Shown here one piece after another: positions 44,971 to 54,041 of a stretch of 64,000 bases of DNA; positions within the stretch are counted from its first letter, which is position 1; the number at the start of each line of letters is the position of its first letter. Location: NCBI GenBank assembly GCA_023395395.1, contig JAEWZH010000003.1:108599-172598 (forward strand), read 5' to 3'. The notes under the pieces were generated by a model. That model worked only from the letters and a program-made list of their open reading frames with translations, ran no database searches and was not told the DNA's origin. The stretch is from Bacteroidota bacterium (lineage in GTDB: Bacteria; Bacteroidota; Bacteroidia; Bacteroidales; Porphyromonadaceae). Made by a program: the position numbers and the translations under genes.

Positions 44971-45057
44971 CGGAAGCGGGGGGATTCGAACCCCCGGTAC
45001 GGTTACCCGTACGTCAGTTTAGCAAACTGGTGGTTTCAGCCACTCACCCACACTTCC
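44971..45057 (-). tRNA. tRNA-Ser (anticodon GCT)
   Basis: An 87-base class II tRNA with a long variable arm (CGTACGGGTAACCGTACC region). Acceptor stem GGAAGTG with CGCTTCC (one T-G pair), anticodon loop TTGCTAA giving GCT, T-loop GTTCGAATC, discriminator G. CCA is not encoded in full. Confidence 0.96.
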
Positions 45058-45082
45058 ATCTCGCCCTATCAGCAAGCGATTG

Positions 45083-45113
45083 CAAAGATAGCAAATAAAA
45101 ATTATTTACCCAA
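45083..45113 (-). promoter_or_regulatory. tRNA-Ser promoter
   Basis: On the minus strand TTG (45113-45111), a 20-base gap and TATCTTTG (45090-45083), 26 bases before the tRNA. Confidence 0.85.
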
Positions 45114-45131
45114 ATATCTACAATCAATAAT

Positions 45132-46109
45132 TTAGAAGACAGATGGCTTTACATTGAGACCTGTAGTCTCCACTAACTTCAGCATTAGGTTCATTATGTG
45201 AATTGCTGAGCCTGCTGCCCCCTTCATCAGGTTATCCATAGTACTCACAATTAGGAGTCTATTGCCATGCTTAGATAGGTGAATATGCAATTCGTTAGTA
45301 TTGACCGTATCTCGCACATCGGGATATTCATCCACAAGATGGACAAAGGAGTGATCATCAAAATACTCCTCATATAGCTTACGTATCTCCTCTATTTCTA
45401 GTGGACAATCGAGGTACATCGTGGTGTACACACCGCGAGTAAAGTTACCCCTCATAGGTATCAAGATAATCTCGGAGTCGAAGCTATTTTGAAACTCCCT
45501 GAGCGTGCGTCTTACCTCTCCGATATGATGGTGTTCAAGCGGGCGGAAGACATGGAAATTATCAAAAAGCATATCATAGGTAATCCCCACCTCTGGCTTA
45601 GGTCGAGCAAGTGCCTCGGTCTTCCCTGCCACCGCCGTCACATGAATCTCACTATTTAGCAAAAGGTGTTTCGCTAATGGCATTAAAGGGGTCTGAATAG
45701 CTGCAGCAAAGGCGCCAGGCACCGATACTCGGGTAGCATTGATAATGGCTCGCCTATTACCCTCCGATAGACCATACACAAACCCCGTCTCCTCAAATTT
45801 GGTATGCCTGAACTCCTGCGAAAAGTCAATTATTTTTAACCCCTCTGGAATATCGAAGAGGTGGAGAAACTCCCTTGATGCAGCACTCTGTAGGCAAAGG
45901 AATAGCACATCAAGACCCTCCAACTCTAGCCTATCAGTAAAGTGAAGTACCCTCATACTATTGAGGTCGTTGAAAAGCTCCGCTACACTCATCCCTGCTC
46001 GAAGCGGTGAATATATCATCTCCACGTGCACATCAGGGTGATTAATCAGGAGATTGTAAAGCTCTCCTACTGCATACCCTTCACTGCCGACAATACCTAC
46101 CTTATACAT
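45132..46109 (-). CDS. ArgC-like protein lacking the catalytic cysteine
   Basis: A 325-residue relative of N-acetyl-gamma-glutamyl-phosphate reductase. The NAD(P)-binding start (YKVGIVGSEGYAVGELYNLLINHPDVHV), the IIDFSQEFRH stretch and the FRPLEHHHIGEVRRTL histidine region are family-like. The active-site motif normally reads NPGCY/F; here it reads VSVPGAFAAAI, with Ala133 (codon at 45711-45713) where the catalytic Cys belongs. It cannot be a normal semialdehyde dehydrogenase unless another residue substitutes. No other arginine-biosynthesis gene is nearby. It sits 10 bases downstream of the ABC-F gene on the same strand, so they are cotranscribed. Confidence 0.85.
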   Translation of the reverse strand: MYKVGIVGSEGYAVGELYNLLINHPDVHVEMIYSPLRAGMSVAELFNDLNSMRVLHFTDRLELEGLDVLFLCLQSAASREFLHLFDIPEGLKIIDFSQEFRHTKFEETGFVYGLSEGNRRAIINATRVSVPGAFAAAIQTPLMPLAKHLLLNSEIHVTAVAGKTEALARPKPEVGITYDMLFDNFHVFRPLEHHHIGEVRRTLREFQNSFDSEIILIPMRGNFTRGVYTTMYLDCPLEIEEIRKLYEEYFDDHSFVHLVDEYPDVRDTVNTNELHIHLSKHGNRLLIVSTMDNLMKGAAGSAIHIMNLMLKLVETTGLNVKPSVF

Positions 46110-46119
46110 ACATTATCCA

Positions 46120-47748
46120 CTATTCTCCGTAGATCTTTTTCTTCTGCTCCGCTACGATCGGGTCAGTAATATAGTCGTCATAACTCATCATCTTATCTAC
46201 AATACCGTGTGGACCGAGCTCTATCACTCGATTAGCTACCGTATTGATAAACTCGTGGTCGTGGCTGCTAAATAGTACTACTCCTGGATAATTGATCAAG
46301 GTATTATTGAAAGCTTGAATACTCTCGAGGTCTAGGTGATTGGTTGGCGTGTCGAGAATCAGCACATTGGCATCCTGGAGCATCATACGAGCAATCATCA
46401 CACGCATCTTCTCTCCTCCCGAGAGCACAGAGACTTTTTTCTTCAGCTCCTCGCCATTAAAGAGCATACGACCAAGATAACCTTTCAAATATACCTCATT
46501 GGTATCCTTGGCAAATTGTGAAATCCACTCCACCAGGTCGTAATCAGTATTGAAGTAGGCACTATTGTCGAGAGGCAGATAAGCCGTCGTGGTAGTTTGC
46601 CCCCAATCAAATGTACCTGAAGCTGGCTTTTCCTTCCCATTGATAATCTGGAAAAAAGCGGTCATCGCTCTGGGATCATGAGAGAGGAACACAATCTTGT
46701 CGCCCTTCTCTACATTGAAATCAAGGTTTTCAAAGAGTAATGTCTGCTCCCCATCACCACCAGCATAAGCGGTAAGTCCTTTGACCTCTAGTATCTTATT
46801 GCCTACTTCACGCTCTGGGGTGAATATGATACCAGGATAGCGACGAGTAGAAGGTTTGATTTCATCTACATTGAGCTTCTCAATCATCTTCTTTCGGCTC
46901 GTGGTCTGCTTACTCTTAGCCACATTGGCACTAAAGCGACGGATAAATTCCTCCAACTCCTTTTTCTTCTCCTCTGCTTTCTTATTTTGTTGCTGTTGCT
47001 GGCGCAGAGCTAGCTGGCTACTGTGATACCAAAAAGAATAGTTACCACTAAAAAGCTGCACTTTGCCATAATCAATATCCACGGTATGGGTACATACAGA
47101 GTCAAGGAAGTGGCGGTCGTGACTGACCACCAACACAGTATTTTCAAATTCCGACAGATATTGCTCCAACCACTGCACCGTCTCGAGGTCAAGATCATTG
47201 GTAGGTTCATCAAGCAAGAGATTGTCGGGCTTTCCAAATAGAGCCCTAGCGAGTAGCACACGCACCTTTTGCTTACCACTGAGGTCTGCCATCATCTGAT
47301 AGTGAAACTCCTCTTTCACACCAAGTCCAGAAAGCAATTGAGCTGCATCGCTCTCTGCATTCCAACCCTCCATTTCAGCAAATTTCTCTTCAAGCTCAGC
47401 TGCACGAATACCATCTTCATCACTAAAGTCTGGCTTAGCGTATAGCGCATCCTTCTCTCGCATAATCTCCCACAGCACTGTATGACCTGTGAGCACGGTA
47501 TCCATTACCGTCTTATCGTCAAAAGCAAAGTGATCCTGACTCAAGACAGAGAGTCGCTCGCCAGGACCCATCATAATCGCTCCTCGTGTCGGTTCAAGAT
47601 CACCGCTAATCATACGCAGTAGCGTAGACTTCCCTGCACCATTAGCACCAATCACACCATAACAATGCCCAGGGAGGAATTGCATATTCACATCCTGAAA
47701 AAGGGTACGTCCACCAAACTGTATTGCTAGATCGCTTAGTTGAATCAT
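46120..47748 (-). CDS. ABC-F family ATPase
   Basis: A 542-residue protein with two ATP-binding domains and no membrane part. Domain 1: GVIGANGAGKSTLLRMISG, LSGKQKVRVLLARALFG, LLLDEPTNDLD; domain 2: LSGGEKMRVMIARMML, LILDTPTNHLD. In domain 2 the Walker A region (KIVFLSHDPRAMTAFF) is not a normal GxxGxGKS, a known feature of the YbiT/Ettr-like subgroup. ABC-F proteins bind the ribosome E site and relieve stalled or hibernating ribosomes. A -7 box lies at 47778-47785. Confidence 0.92.
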   Translation of the reverse strand: MIQLSDLAIQFGGRTLFQDVNMQFLPGHCYGVIGANGAGKSTLLRMISGDLEPTRGAIMMGPGERLSVLSQDHFAFDDKTVMDTVLTGHTVLWEIMREKDALYAKPDFSDEDGIRAAELEEKFAEMEGWNAESDAAQLLSGLGVKEEFHYQMMADLSGKQKVRVLLARALFGKPDNLLLDEPTNDLDLETVQWLEQYLSEFENTVLVVSHDRHFLDSVCTHTVDIDYGKVQLFSGNYSFWYHSSQLALRQQQQQNKKAEEKKKELEEFIRRFSANVAKSKQTTSRKKMIEKLNVDEIKPSTRRYPGIIFTPEREVGNKILEVKGLTAYAGGDGEQTLLFENLDFNVEKGDKIVFLSHDPRAMTAFFQIINGKEKPASGTFDWGQTTTTAYLPLDNSAYFNTDYDLVEWISQFAKDTNEVYLKGYLGRMLFNGEELKKKVSVLSGGEKMRVMIARMMLQDANVLILDTPTNHLDLESIQAFNNTLINYPGVVLFSSHDHEFINTVANRVIELGPHGIVDKMMSYDDYITDPIVAEQKKKIYGE

Positions 47749-47777
47749 CTTAAAATATCTATAATTATTCTACGGCG

Positions 47778-47785
47778 CAAAGATA
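47778..47785 (-). promoter_or_regulatory. -7 box of the ABC-F gene
   Basis: TATCTTTG on the minus strand, 30 bases before the ATG at 47748. No ideal -33 TTG. Confidence 0.5.
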
Positions 47786-47832
47786 CTAATATTATGTGAT
47801 TGGAGATTGGTAAAGTCACAGAGCACAAACGA

Positions 47833-47957
47833 AAAAGCCACTGGATGTCTCCACGTCATCCAGCAGCTCACTACTACTTACCTAACGCCCCCATTCTTGT
47901 GGGCAACGTATATCTCTAGCCATTCTTTACATATGTAAATATTATAAATAACATTCA
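47833..47957 (-). ncRNA. Candidate small RNA
   Basis: A full promoter (47962-47992) starts a transcript near 47957 that would end about 120 bases later at an intrinsic terminator (CTGGATG with CATCCAG, 47841-47863, then TTTTT on the minus strand). The interval has no clear protein; short frames of 12-13 codons exist (one begins ATGGCTAGAGAT). An internal GC-rich hairpin GCCCAC-GGGGGC-like is possible. A tiny protein cannot be excluded. Confidence 0.45.
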
Positions 47958-47961
47958 GATA

Positions 47962-47992
47962 CAAATGTAACTAATAATATTTATTTATGCAA
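47962..47992 (-). promoter_or_regulatory. Promoter of the candidate small RNA
   Basis: On the minus strand TTG (47992-47990), a 20-base gap and TACATTTG (47969-47962). Confidence 0.65.
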
Positions 47993-48003
47993 ATATTTTT
48001 CAG

Positions 48004-48047
48004 CAAAAAGACACCAACCAAACTCAAAAGTAGAGTCTGGTTGGTGT
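48004..48047 (-). terminator. Terminator of the ROK regulator gene
   Basis: A 15-bp stem with one mismatch (ACACCAACCAAACTC) lies 26 bases past the stop, followed by CTTTTT on the minus strand. Confidence 0.88.
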
Positions 48048-48072
48048 ATCTTATTAATGCACCACTAGGGGC

Positions 48073-49293
48073 TCAGTCTGTAAGCGAAGCAATCGCCTTT
48101 TTTCGAGCCAGCAGAGAAGCGCCCATCACTCCTGCATAATGGAGGAGAATAGACTGTTTGAGTTCTGTATCCTGATTCACCATGTTGAGGGAATACTTAC
48201 GGATAGCACTCTGAATTGGCTGAATCAAATAGTCTCCCACCTCAGCAAGAGGTCCGCCAATCACCACTACATGAGGATTAAAAATATTGATCATATTGGC
48301 GAGGTGCAAGCCTAATTGCTCTCCTACTTCCTCGAGAATCTCAATACATAGCATGTCTTCCCTCCGTGTCGCCTCAATCAAATCATCGAGAGTAACCTCC
48401 TCTATCTTCTTTCCTTCATCAAGAAGTATAGATCGATCCCCTGCTTTTACCCTGTCGGTAAACTTTCGATGCATCGCCAATCCTGAAGCCTCAGTCTCGA
48501 GACATCCTTTCTTGCCACAATAGCAAAGCACCTCATTTTCGTAGCAATGTGTGTGTCCAAACTCTCCACTAAATCCCGATTTCCCTGCATAAGGTTCACC
48601 ATTGATGATGATGCCGAGACCAAGACCCCAAGTAACATTTACAAAAAGTAGATTTTCTCCCTTTGACTTGTAGTGCAGCATATACTCGCCATAAGCAGCA
48701 GCACGCGCATCGTTATCTATATAGGTAGGTATGCCAAAAATATCCGTAAATCGCTTAGCTAGTGGCACCTCATTGAAGTTAAAATTGGTATAGCTATATC
48801 CTGTATGGGGATTGAGCCGGCCGATGATATTGATGCCAATACTCACGACAGAGGTCCGGGGGACTGTGATTTCATGGTCTAGATAATCATTGACCATGGT
48901 ACTAATCGTGTCTAAGCATCCTTGGGTATTCTCAAAGTGAAAAGGCACATCCATCTTAGACTGCACCTGATTGCCGGAGAAGTCCATAAGCACAAAGTTC
49001 ATATGCGATGCCGAGAAGTCTACCCCTAGGAAAAAGTAATCCTTATCTGTCAGCCCAAATAAGAAGGGATGACGCCCAGTAGTTGCCTCCAACTTTCCAA
49101 AATTCCTCAACAAGCGATGATCCACGAGCTCACCCACCATTTTGCTAATCGTGGGCACACTTACCTCCAGATGCTTGGCAAGTACCGGAAGGGTCTCTGG
49201 TCCATTCTCCACCAAATACTCTACAATACGTTGTTTGTACTGTAGATTTTTGGGATTAGTATCAAATAAATCTCTAAACTCAGATTCAGTCAT
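48073..49293 (-). CDS. ROK-family transcriptional regulator
   Basis: A 406-residue ROK protein. Residues 20-75 form a winged helix (RIVEYLVENGPETLPVLAKHLEVSVPTISKMVGELVDHRLL), followed by the ROK sugar-kinase-like fold (FFLGVDFSASHMNFVLMDFSGN, SVGINIIGRL, DNDARAAAYGE) and the zinc motif GHTHCYENEVLCYCGKKGCLETEASG. Such proteins repress sugar-related genes and release DNA on binding a sugar. The target genes are not evident here; it is isolated. A -7 box lies at 49323-49330. Confidence 0.92.
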   Translation of the reverse strand: MTESEFRDLFDTNPKNLQYKQRIVEYLVENGPETLPVLAKHLEVSVPTISKMVGELVDHRLLRNFGKLEATTGRHPFLFGLTDKDYFFLGVDFSASHMNFVLMDFSGNQVQSKMDVPFHFENTQGCLDTISTMVNDYLDHEITVPRTSVVSIGINIIGRLNPHTGYSYTNFNFNEVPLAKRFTDIFGIPTYIDNDARAAAYGEYMLHYKSKGENLLFVNVTWGLGLGIIINGEPYAGKSGFSGEFGHTHCYENEVLCYCGKKGCLETEASGLAMHRKFTDRVKAGDRSILLDEGKKIEEVTLDDLIEATRREDMLCIEILEEVGEQLGLHLANMINIFNPHVVVIGGPLAEVGDYLIQPIQSAIRKYSLNMVNQDTELKQSILLHYAGVMGASLLARKKAIASLTD

Positions 49294-49646
49294 ATTAGTA
49301 ATATTCTATGGGGGTTAGGTCGCAAATGTAATCTTTTTTCTGGAAATAATGCTTTAATAACACAAGTAATTTGAAATACTATCCAGGAAGCCACTATTAC
49401 TAAATTTCAAAACCTCTAGAAGGGGATAAATCATCAATAGTATTTTCTTGTAATCGTATTAGCAAGGAAACAAATATGAGCCGACCCTAGGTTTCGCACT
49501 GAGTACGAAATCAATTTTTCGCTTGGGTGAGGAATCTTGTCTTTTCATCGACAGACATACCTATTTACGGAATTGACGCTTGAATATTTTGGTAGATAAC
49601 TATCACATATTTTGGTAGATTTGTCTCTGTATAGCAGATAGAAGGT
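49294..49646. other. Intergenic region between the divergent ROK and cmk-ispH genes
   Basis: No gene is seen. It has a -7 box for the ROK gene (TACATTTG on the minus strand, 49323-49330), a -7 box for cmk-ispH (TAGATTTG, 49616-49623), and a tandem repeat ATATTTTGGTAGA at about 49584 and 49607, just upstream of the latter, which may be a pair of operator sites. Confidence 0.45.
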
Positions 49647-51224
49647 ATGAGAAAAATCAATATAGCACTTGATGGGCATTCGTCTTGTGGTAAGAGCACT
49701 ATCGCCAAAGCTCTAGCGAAGCGCCTGGGATACACGTATGTAGACACAGGAGCTATGTACCGAGGAGTAACGCTCTGGACGCTTAGGAAAGGGCTTTGGA
49801 CGAAGGGAGAACCAGATACCCCTGAGATTATCAAGAGACTTGGGGAGGTGGAGATCGCTTTTGGGCACACCGAGAGTGGACAACACTTGCTCCTTAACGG
49901 GGAGGATGTAGAGCGAGAGATTAGGGGGCTTGAAGTCTCCAACCACGTGAGTCCCATCAGCACTATCCCTGAGGTTCGAAAATTTCTGGTTGCTCAGCAG
50001 CAGTCGTGGGTTGCCAATAAAGGGGTCGTGATGGATGGCAGGGATATTGGTACTGTGGTGATGCCCGATGCCGAGCTCAAGTTTTTCGTCACAGCCTCCG
50101 CCGAAGTAAGGGCAGAGCGACGCTACAAAGAACTGACTGCCAAGGGAGATCAGGTAAACTATGAGGAGATACTGAAAAATGTAACCGAGCGTGACCGCAT
50201 TGACAGCACACGAGCTACGGATCCGCTACGTCAGGCTGAAGATGCAATACTTCTGGACAATAGTCATCTCACTCGTGAAGAGCAACAGAAACTGGTAGAA
50301 GATGTCGTTTTTCGGGTCATCAGAGGCAATGACACAGGAGAGCTTTCGATAGAGATTGATAGTGCCTCTGGCTTTTGCTTTGGTGTAATTACAGCCATCA
50401 GCAAGGCAGAGTCAGAACTTAAAAATAGCCAGCCACTGCACTCTCTGGGTGACATTGTACATAATGGGGAGGAGGTGGAGCGACTCAAGAAGCGTGGTCT
50501 CCACTCTATTACATACGATCGTCTGCCCGAACTAAGAGGCAAGCGGGTACTCTTTCGTGCTCATGGAGAGGCACCCAAGGTGTATGCCGAGGCAAAGCGC
50601 TTGGGGATTGAAGTGGTAGATGCTACCTGCCCCGTGGTGCTGGCACTACAGAAAAGGATCAGTCGAAAGTACCAAGAGACTAGAGGAAAGGGAACACAGA
50701 TAGTCATCTTTGGCAAACAAGGGCATGCCGAGGTCAATGGACTTGTAGGACAGACCAATGGAGAGGCGATAGTGGTGCAAAATCTAGAGGAAGCAAAGAA
50801 GCTAATAGACCCTCAGAGACCCGTTGCACTCTTTAGCCAAACCACTATGGATATGAATCGATTTGCCGAGCTGGGAAATTTCCTCAAGACATTTGTCGCT
50901 AGTGGAGTAGAGGTGGAGGCTTTTGATACTATCTGTCGCCAAGTCTCTAACCGAGTACCTGAGATTACAGACTTTGCTCTACGGATGGACTGGGTCTACT
51001 TTATAGCAGGGGCACATAGTAGCAATGGCAAAGTACTTTTCAATACTGCGCAGAGAGCCAATCTCAATAGCTATTTTGTCTCTTCTCCCGAGGAGATTAC
51101 TCGTCCCCTCCCTGCGTGGGTGCATAGCGTAGGCGTCTGCGGTGCCACTTCGACACCCTTATGGCAGATGGAGGCAGTAAAGCATCGTATCGAAGAAATA
51201 GCGAAAGAAGGGAAAGCAAAATGA
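49647..51224 (+). CDS. Fused cytidylate kinase and IspH (HMBPP reductase)
   Basis: A 525-residue fusion. Residues 1-228 are cytidylate kinase (Cmk): ALDGHSSCGKSTIAK, YVDTGAMYRG, VVMDGRDIGTVVMPDA, and STRATDPLRQAEDAILLDNS. From about 233 it is 4-hydroxy-3-methylbut-2-enyl diphosphate reductase with its three cluster cysteines, Cys244 (SGFCFG), Cys328 (DATCPVV) and Cys430 (DTICRQVSNR), plus GKQGHAEVNGL. It links pyrimidine nucleotide phosphorylation with the last step of the MEP isoprenoid pathway in one chain. Cotranscribed with the lipoprotein (ATGA overlap) and the ftsW cluster. Separate genes are the norm in most bacteria. Confidence 0.94.
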   Translation: MRKINIALDGHSSCGKSTIAKALAKRLGYTYVDTGAMYRGVTLWTLRKGLWTKGEPDTPEIIKRLGEVEIAFGHTESGQHLLLNGEDVEREIRGLEVSNHVSPISTIPEVRKFLVAQQQSWVANKGVVMDGRDIGTVVMPDAELKFFVTASAEVRAERRYKELTAKGDQVNYEEILKNVTERDRIDSTRATDPLRQAEDAILLDNSHLTREEQQKLVEDVVFRVIRGNDTGELSIEIDSASGFCFGVITAISKAESELKNSQPLHSLGDIVHNGEEVERLKKRGLHSITYDRLPELRGKRVLFRAHGEAPKVYAEAKRLGIEVVDATCPVVLALQKRISRKYQETRGKGTQIVIFGKQGHAEVNGLVGQTNGEAIVVQNLEEAKKLIDPQRPVALFSQTTMDMNRFAELGNFLKTFVASGVEVEAFDTICRQVSNRVPEITDFALRMDWVYFIAGAHSSNGKVLFNTAQRANLNSYFVSSPEEITRPLPAWVHSVGVCGATSTPLWQMEAVKHRIEEIAKEGKAK

Positions 51225-51595
51225 TTAAGAAGATAATACTTATACTTCTGGTAGCCTCTGCGCTTTGGAGTTGCTCCAAGCCTGATGCCACACCGATTGA
51301 ATTACAACAAAGGGTTATCATTGTAAAAGAGTACAAGGATCTCCTCGGACGCTTCATCACTTGGACTTTACCTCCCAAGATAGAGAAGTACGACTTCTCC
51401 TCTATACGTACAATCATAGAGGAAACCGAACCAACCCCAATATATACCATTAAGGGCTTTTCCTATGAAGAAGGGTATAGATACATCCTACCGGTAAAAG
51501 TACAGATAGAAAACGGGCAAGAGAGCTATAGCTATTTCGAGTGGGGCGGACACGTACTTATCAAAGATAAAATAACCGATGGAGGAGCAAAGTAA
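51221..51595 (+). CDS. Small lipoprotein between ispH and ftsW
   Basis: A 124-residue lipoprotein (MIKKIILILLVASALWSC, lipidation at Cys18). The mature part is beta-rich and contains WTLPPKIEKYDF and YFEWGGHVLIKDK. It overlaps cmk-ispH by 4 bases and ftsW by 17, so it is translated with them. A role in cell division or envelope maintenance is suggested by position only; no family recognised. Confidence 0.78.
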   Translation: MIKKIILILLVASALWSCSKPDATPIELQQRVIIVKEYKDLLGRFITWTLPPKIEKYDFSSIRTIIEETEPTPIYTIKGFSYEEGYRYILPVKVQIENGQESYSYFEWGGHVLIKDKITDGGAK

Positions 51596-52907
51596 CAGAG
51601 CTATACTACCAAGCGAAGAGCGGGCTTGGTGGAACCCCAAAGAACTATTCAGCGGGAGCAAAGCGATATGGGCGATTATGCTATTCTTAATGTCCATCAG
51701 TCTTTGGATTGTCTTTACCTCCAGTAGTACAGACGCATTTGAAGCATGGTACAAGGGCAATAGTTTCTTTATGGTTATTGGCAAACACATGGTGTATATG
51801 ATACTCGCCATTGTGGTCTGCATAGCGGTTACACTTGTGCCACTCAAAGTATTTCGCACATACGCCCCACACATACTAATCCTGTCGGTAATTCCGCTCG
51901 TACTGGTACCTTTCTTCGGTGCCACGCTCAATGATGCCACCCGTCATCTGGTATTTTTTGGCATTTCTTTCCAGCCCTCCGAGCTTGTCCGACTTACGTT
52001 GATAAATTTCACTGCCTCTAGGCTTAGGTTTAAGGATGGACTTCATGCGACAGAACGCAATTTCTTCATCATTTTTGTTCCTGCTATTCTTATCTGCCTT
52101 TTCATCGCAAAAGACAATATTTCCACGGCAGCCATTCTGGGTGCGGTGGTCTACATTATGGCACTAATCGGAGGAGCGAATAGAAAATGGATGCGGCGCT
52201 TGCTATTTGGCGGTTTAGCTGGACTAGCCCTCTTGATCGTGGTACTGGCCATCATACCAAGCGCCAAAGACAATGACGGCAATAGATTGGCCACAGGATC
52301 AGCCCGTATTGAGCGCTTCATATCTCAGTTTGGCAAACCCATCAATAGAGAGACTTACAAGTACATCAACGGTGTAGACCAACAAATCGTTGCGGCTCAA
52401 AAAGCCATTGCCAATAGTCACGGCATCGGTACCGGATTCGGCAAAAGTGAGATGCGCCACGGAACCCTCCCTGAGGCATTTTCCGACTTTGTGTTTAGTA
52501 TTATTATCGAAGAGGGCGGTATCCTCGCCGCTACGGCTGTCATTCTCGCCTACTTAGCGCTATTCTTTGCGGCTGGGGGCATTGGGCGAAAGACCACCAG
52601 CGTGTACCAGACGCTCCTAGTACTGGGCATTGGACTTATCATCACGCTACAAGCCATCCTACACATGATGATCAATGTACAGCTATTCCCTATCACAGGG
52701 CAAAATCTCCCCTTCATCAGTCGGGGAGGTTCGAGCTATGTGGTTACCGGCATGTACTTCGGTATTCTCCTCTCTGTGAGCAAACGCAATCAAGAGAGAG
52801 CCAACAAGCACTTAGCCGAAGTATCGGGGAATACTGCCGTAATCCCTGAGGTAGTACCCGAAATGAAAGAGTTAAACGACAGCGACGAACAAATCAATTA
52901 TGAGTGA
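51579..52907 (+). CDS. ftsW: Septal peptidoglycan polymerase FtsW
   Basis: A 442-residue SEDS protein with about ten membrane helices. Recognisable parts are the first helix (AIWAIMLFLMSISLWIVF), NDATRHLVFFGISFQPSELVRLTLI, the AKDNISTAAILGAVVY stretch, GFGKSEMRHGTLPEAFSDFVFSIIIEEGG and the LFPITGQNLPFISRGGSSYVVTGMYFGILLS ending. FtsW builds septal glycan with a class B penicillin-binding protein. A polar tail follows. It overlaps murG by 8 bases; murD and mraY, usual neighbours, are not in the window. Confidence 0.94.
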   Translation: MEEQSNRAILPSEERAWWNPKELFSGSKAIWAIMLFLMSISLWIVFTSSSTDAFEAWYKGNSFFMVIGKHMVYMILAIVVCIAVTLVPLKVFRTYAPHILILSVIPLVLVPFFGATLNDATRHLVFFGISFQPSELVRLTLINFTASRLRFKDGLHATERNFFIIFVPAILICLFIAKDNISTAAILGAVVYIMALIGGANRKWMRRLLFGGLAGLALLIVVLAIIPSAKDNDGNRLATGSARIERFISQFGKPINRETYKYINGVDQQIVAAQKAIANSHGIGTGFGKSEMRHGTLPEAFSDFVFSIIIEEGGILAATAVILAYLALFFAAGGIGRKTTSVYQTLLVLGIGLIITLQAILHMMINVQLFPITGQNLPFISRGGSSYVVTGMYFGILLSVSKRNQERANKHLAEVSGNTAVIPEVVPEMKELNDSDEQINYE

Positions 52908-54033
52908 AAAGCTGACAAACGTAGTCATCAGTGGTGGGGGCACAGGGGGGCACATCTTCCCCGCACTCTCCATCGCCAACGAAATTAGGCGTAGATACCC
53001 GGAATGTATCATACACTTTGTAGGGGCAAGGGGGCGTATGGAAGAGGAGAAAATCCCCGCCGCAGGATACGACATCATATTGCTACCGGTACAAGGATTG
53101 AGCAGAGATAAAAACCTTATCAAACTTGTAGAGACCCTTTATAGACTGATCAGAAGTCGTTTCCAAATACGGAGCGAACTCAAGCGACTTCGCCCACAGA
53201 TAGCCATTGGTGTGGGAGGCTATGCAAGTGCACCCACCTTGATGGAGGCAAATAAGCTAGGGATCCCGACCCTCGTACAAGAACAAAATTCATTCGCCGG
53301 CAAAACTAATAAATTGGTGGGAAAGAAAGCCTCTGCCATCTGTGTAGCCTATAAAGACATGGAGCGCTTCTTCCCTCATAAAAAATTGATACTTACAGGC
53401 AATCCCGTACGCAAACAACTCACTGATATTCCCCTACATGCAGAGGAAGCCTACCGGCATTTTACCCTCAATCCCAATAAACGCACCCTTCTCGTCCTAG
53501 GGGGTAGCTTAGGTGCTCGTACAATCAACAATAGCGTCACCGCCTTTCTCTCACAAATTGCTGATAAGGAGCAAGACGTCCAAGTCATCTGGCAGTGCGG
53601 TAAAGTCTATATCGATGCTGCTCGGCAAGCCATCAAAGAGGCGGGTTTGGAGGGTCGTAATATCCTAGTAACCGACTTTATCCAGAGAATGGACTACGCT
53701 TATGCCATTGCAGATCTAGTCATCTCGAGAGCAGGTGCGAGCTCTATCTCAGAGCTTTGTATGCTCGGCAAGCCTTCGATACTCGTACCCAGTCCTAATG
53801 TCGCCGAAGACCACCAAACCAAGAATGCTCAAGCACTTGTCTGCGAAAACGCTGCCATTATGATCCCGGACAAAGATGCCGAAAGCCAACTAATACCCAA
53901 GGCACTCGAACTCCTAAAAGATAACCAACAGCTCTCCGCTCTCGGAGCAAATGCCCTCAAACTGGCTCTTCCCGATGCTGATAAGACCATCGTAGATGAG
54001 ATTGAAAGGATTGTTGTTGAAAAAAGTAGATAA
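52900..54033 (+). CDS. murG: UDP-GlcNAc:lipid I N-acetylglucosaminyltransferase MurG
   Basis: A 377-residue GT28 enzyme that converts lipid I to lipid II at the inner face of the membrane. It has the glycine-rich SGGGTGGHIFPALSIA, GVGGYASAPTL, EQNSFAGKTNKLVG, LVLGGSLGARTINNSV and VISRAGASSISELCMLGKPSILVPSPNVAEDHQTKNA. Eight bases precede murC. Confidence 0.97.
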   Translation: MSEKLTNVVISGGGTGGHIFPALSIANEIRRRYPECIIHFVGARGRMEEEKIPAAGYDIILLPVQGLSRDKNLIKLVETLYRLIRSRFQIRSELKRLRPQIAIGVGGYASAPTLMEANKLGIPTLVQEQNSFAGKTNKLVGKKASAICVAYKDMERFFPHKKLILTGNPVRKQLTDIPLHAEEAYRHFTLNPNKRTLLVLGGSLGARTINNSVTAFLSQIADKEQDVQVIWQCGKVYIDAARQAIKEAGLEGRNILVTDFIQRMDYAYAIADLVISRAGASSISELCMLGKPSILVPSPNVAEDHQTKNAQALVCENAAIMIPDKDAESQLIPKALELLKDNQQLSALGANALKLALPDADKTIVDEIERIVVEKSR

Positions 54034-54041
54034 GACACGAG

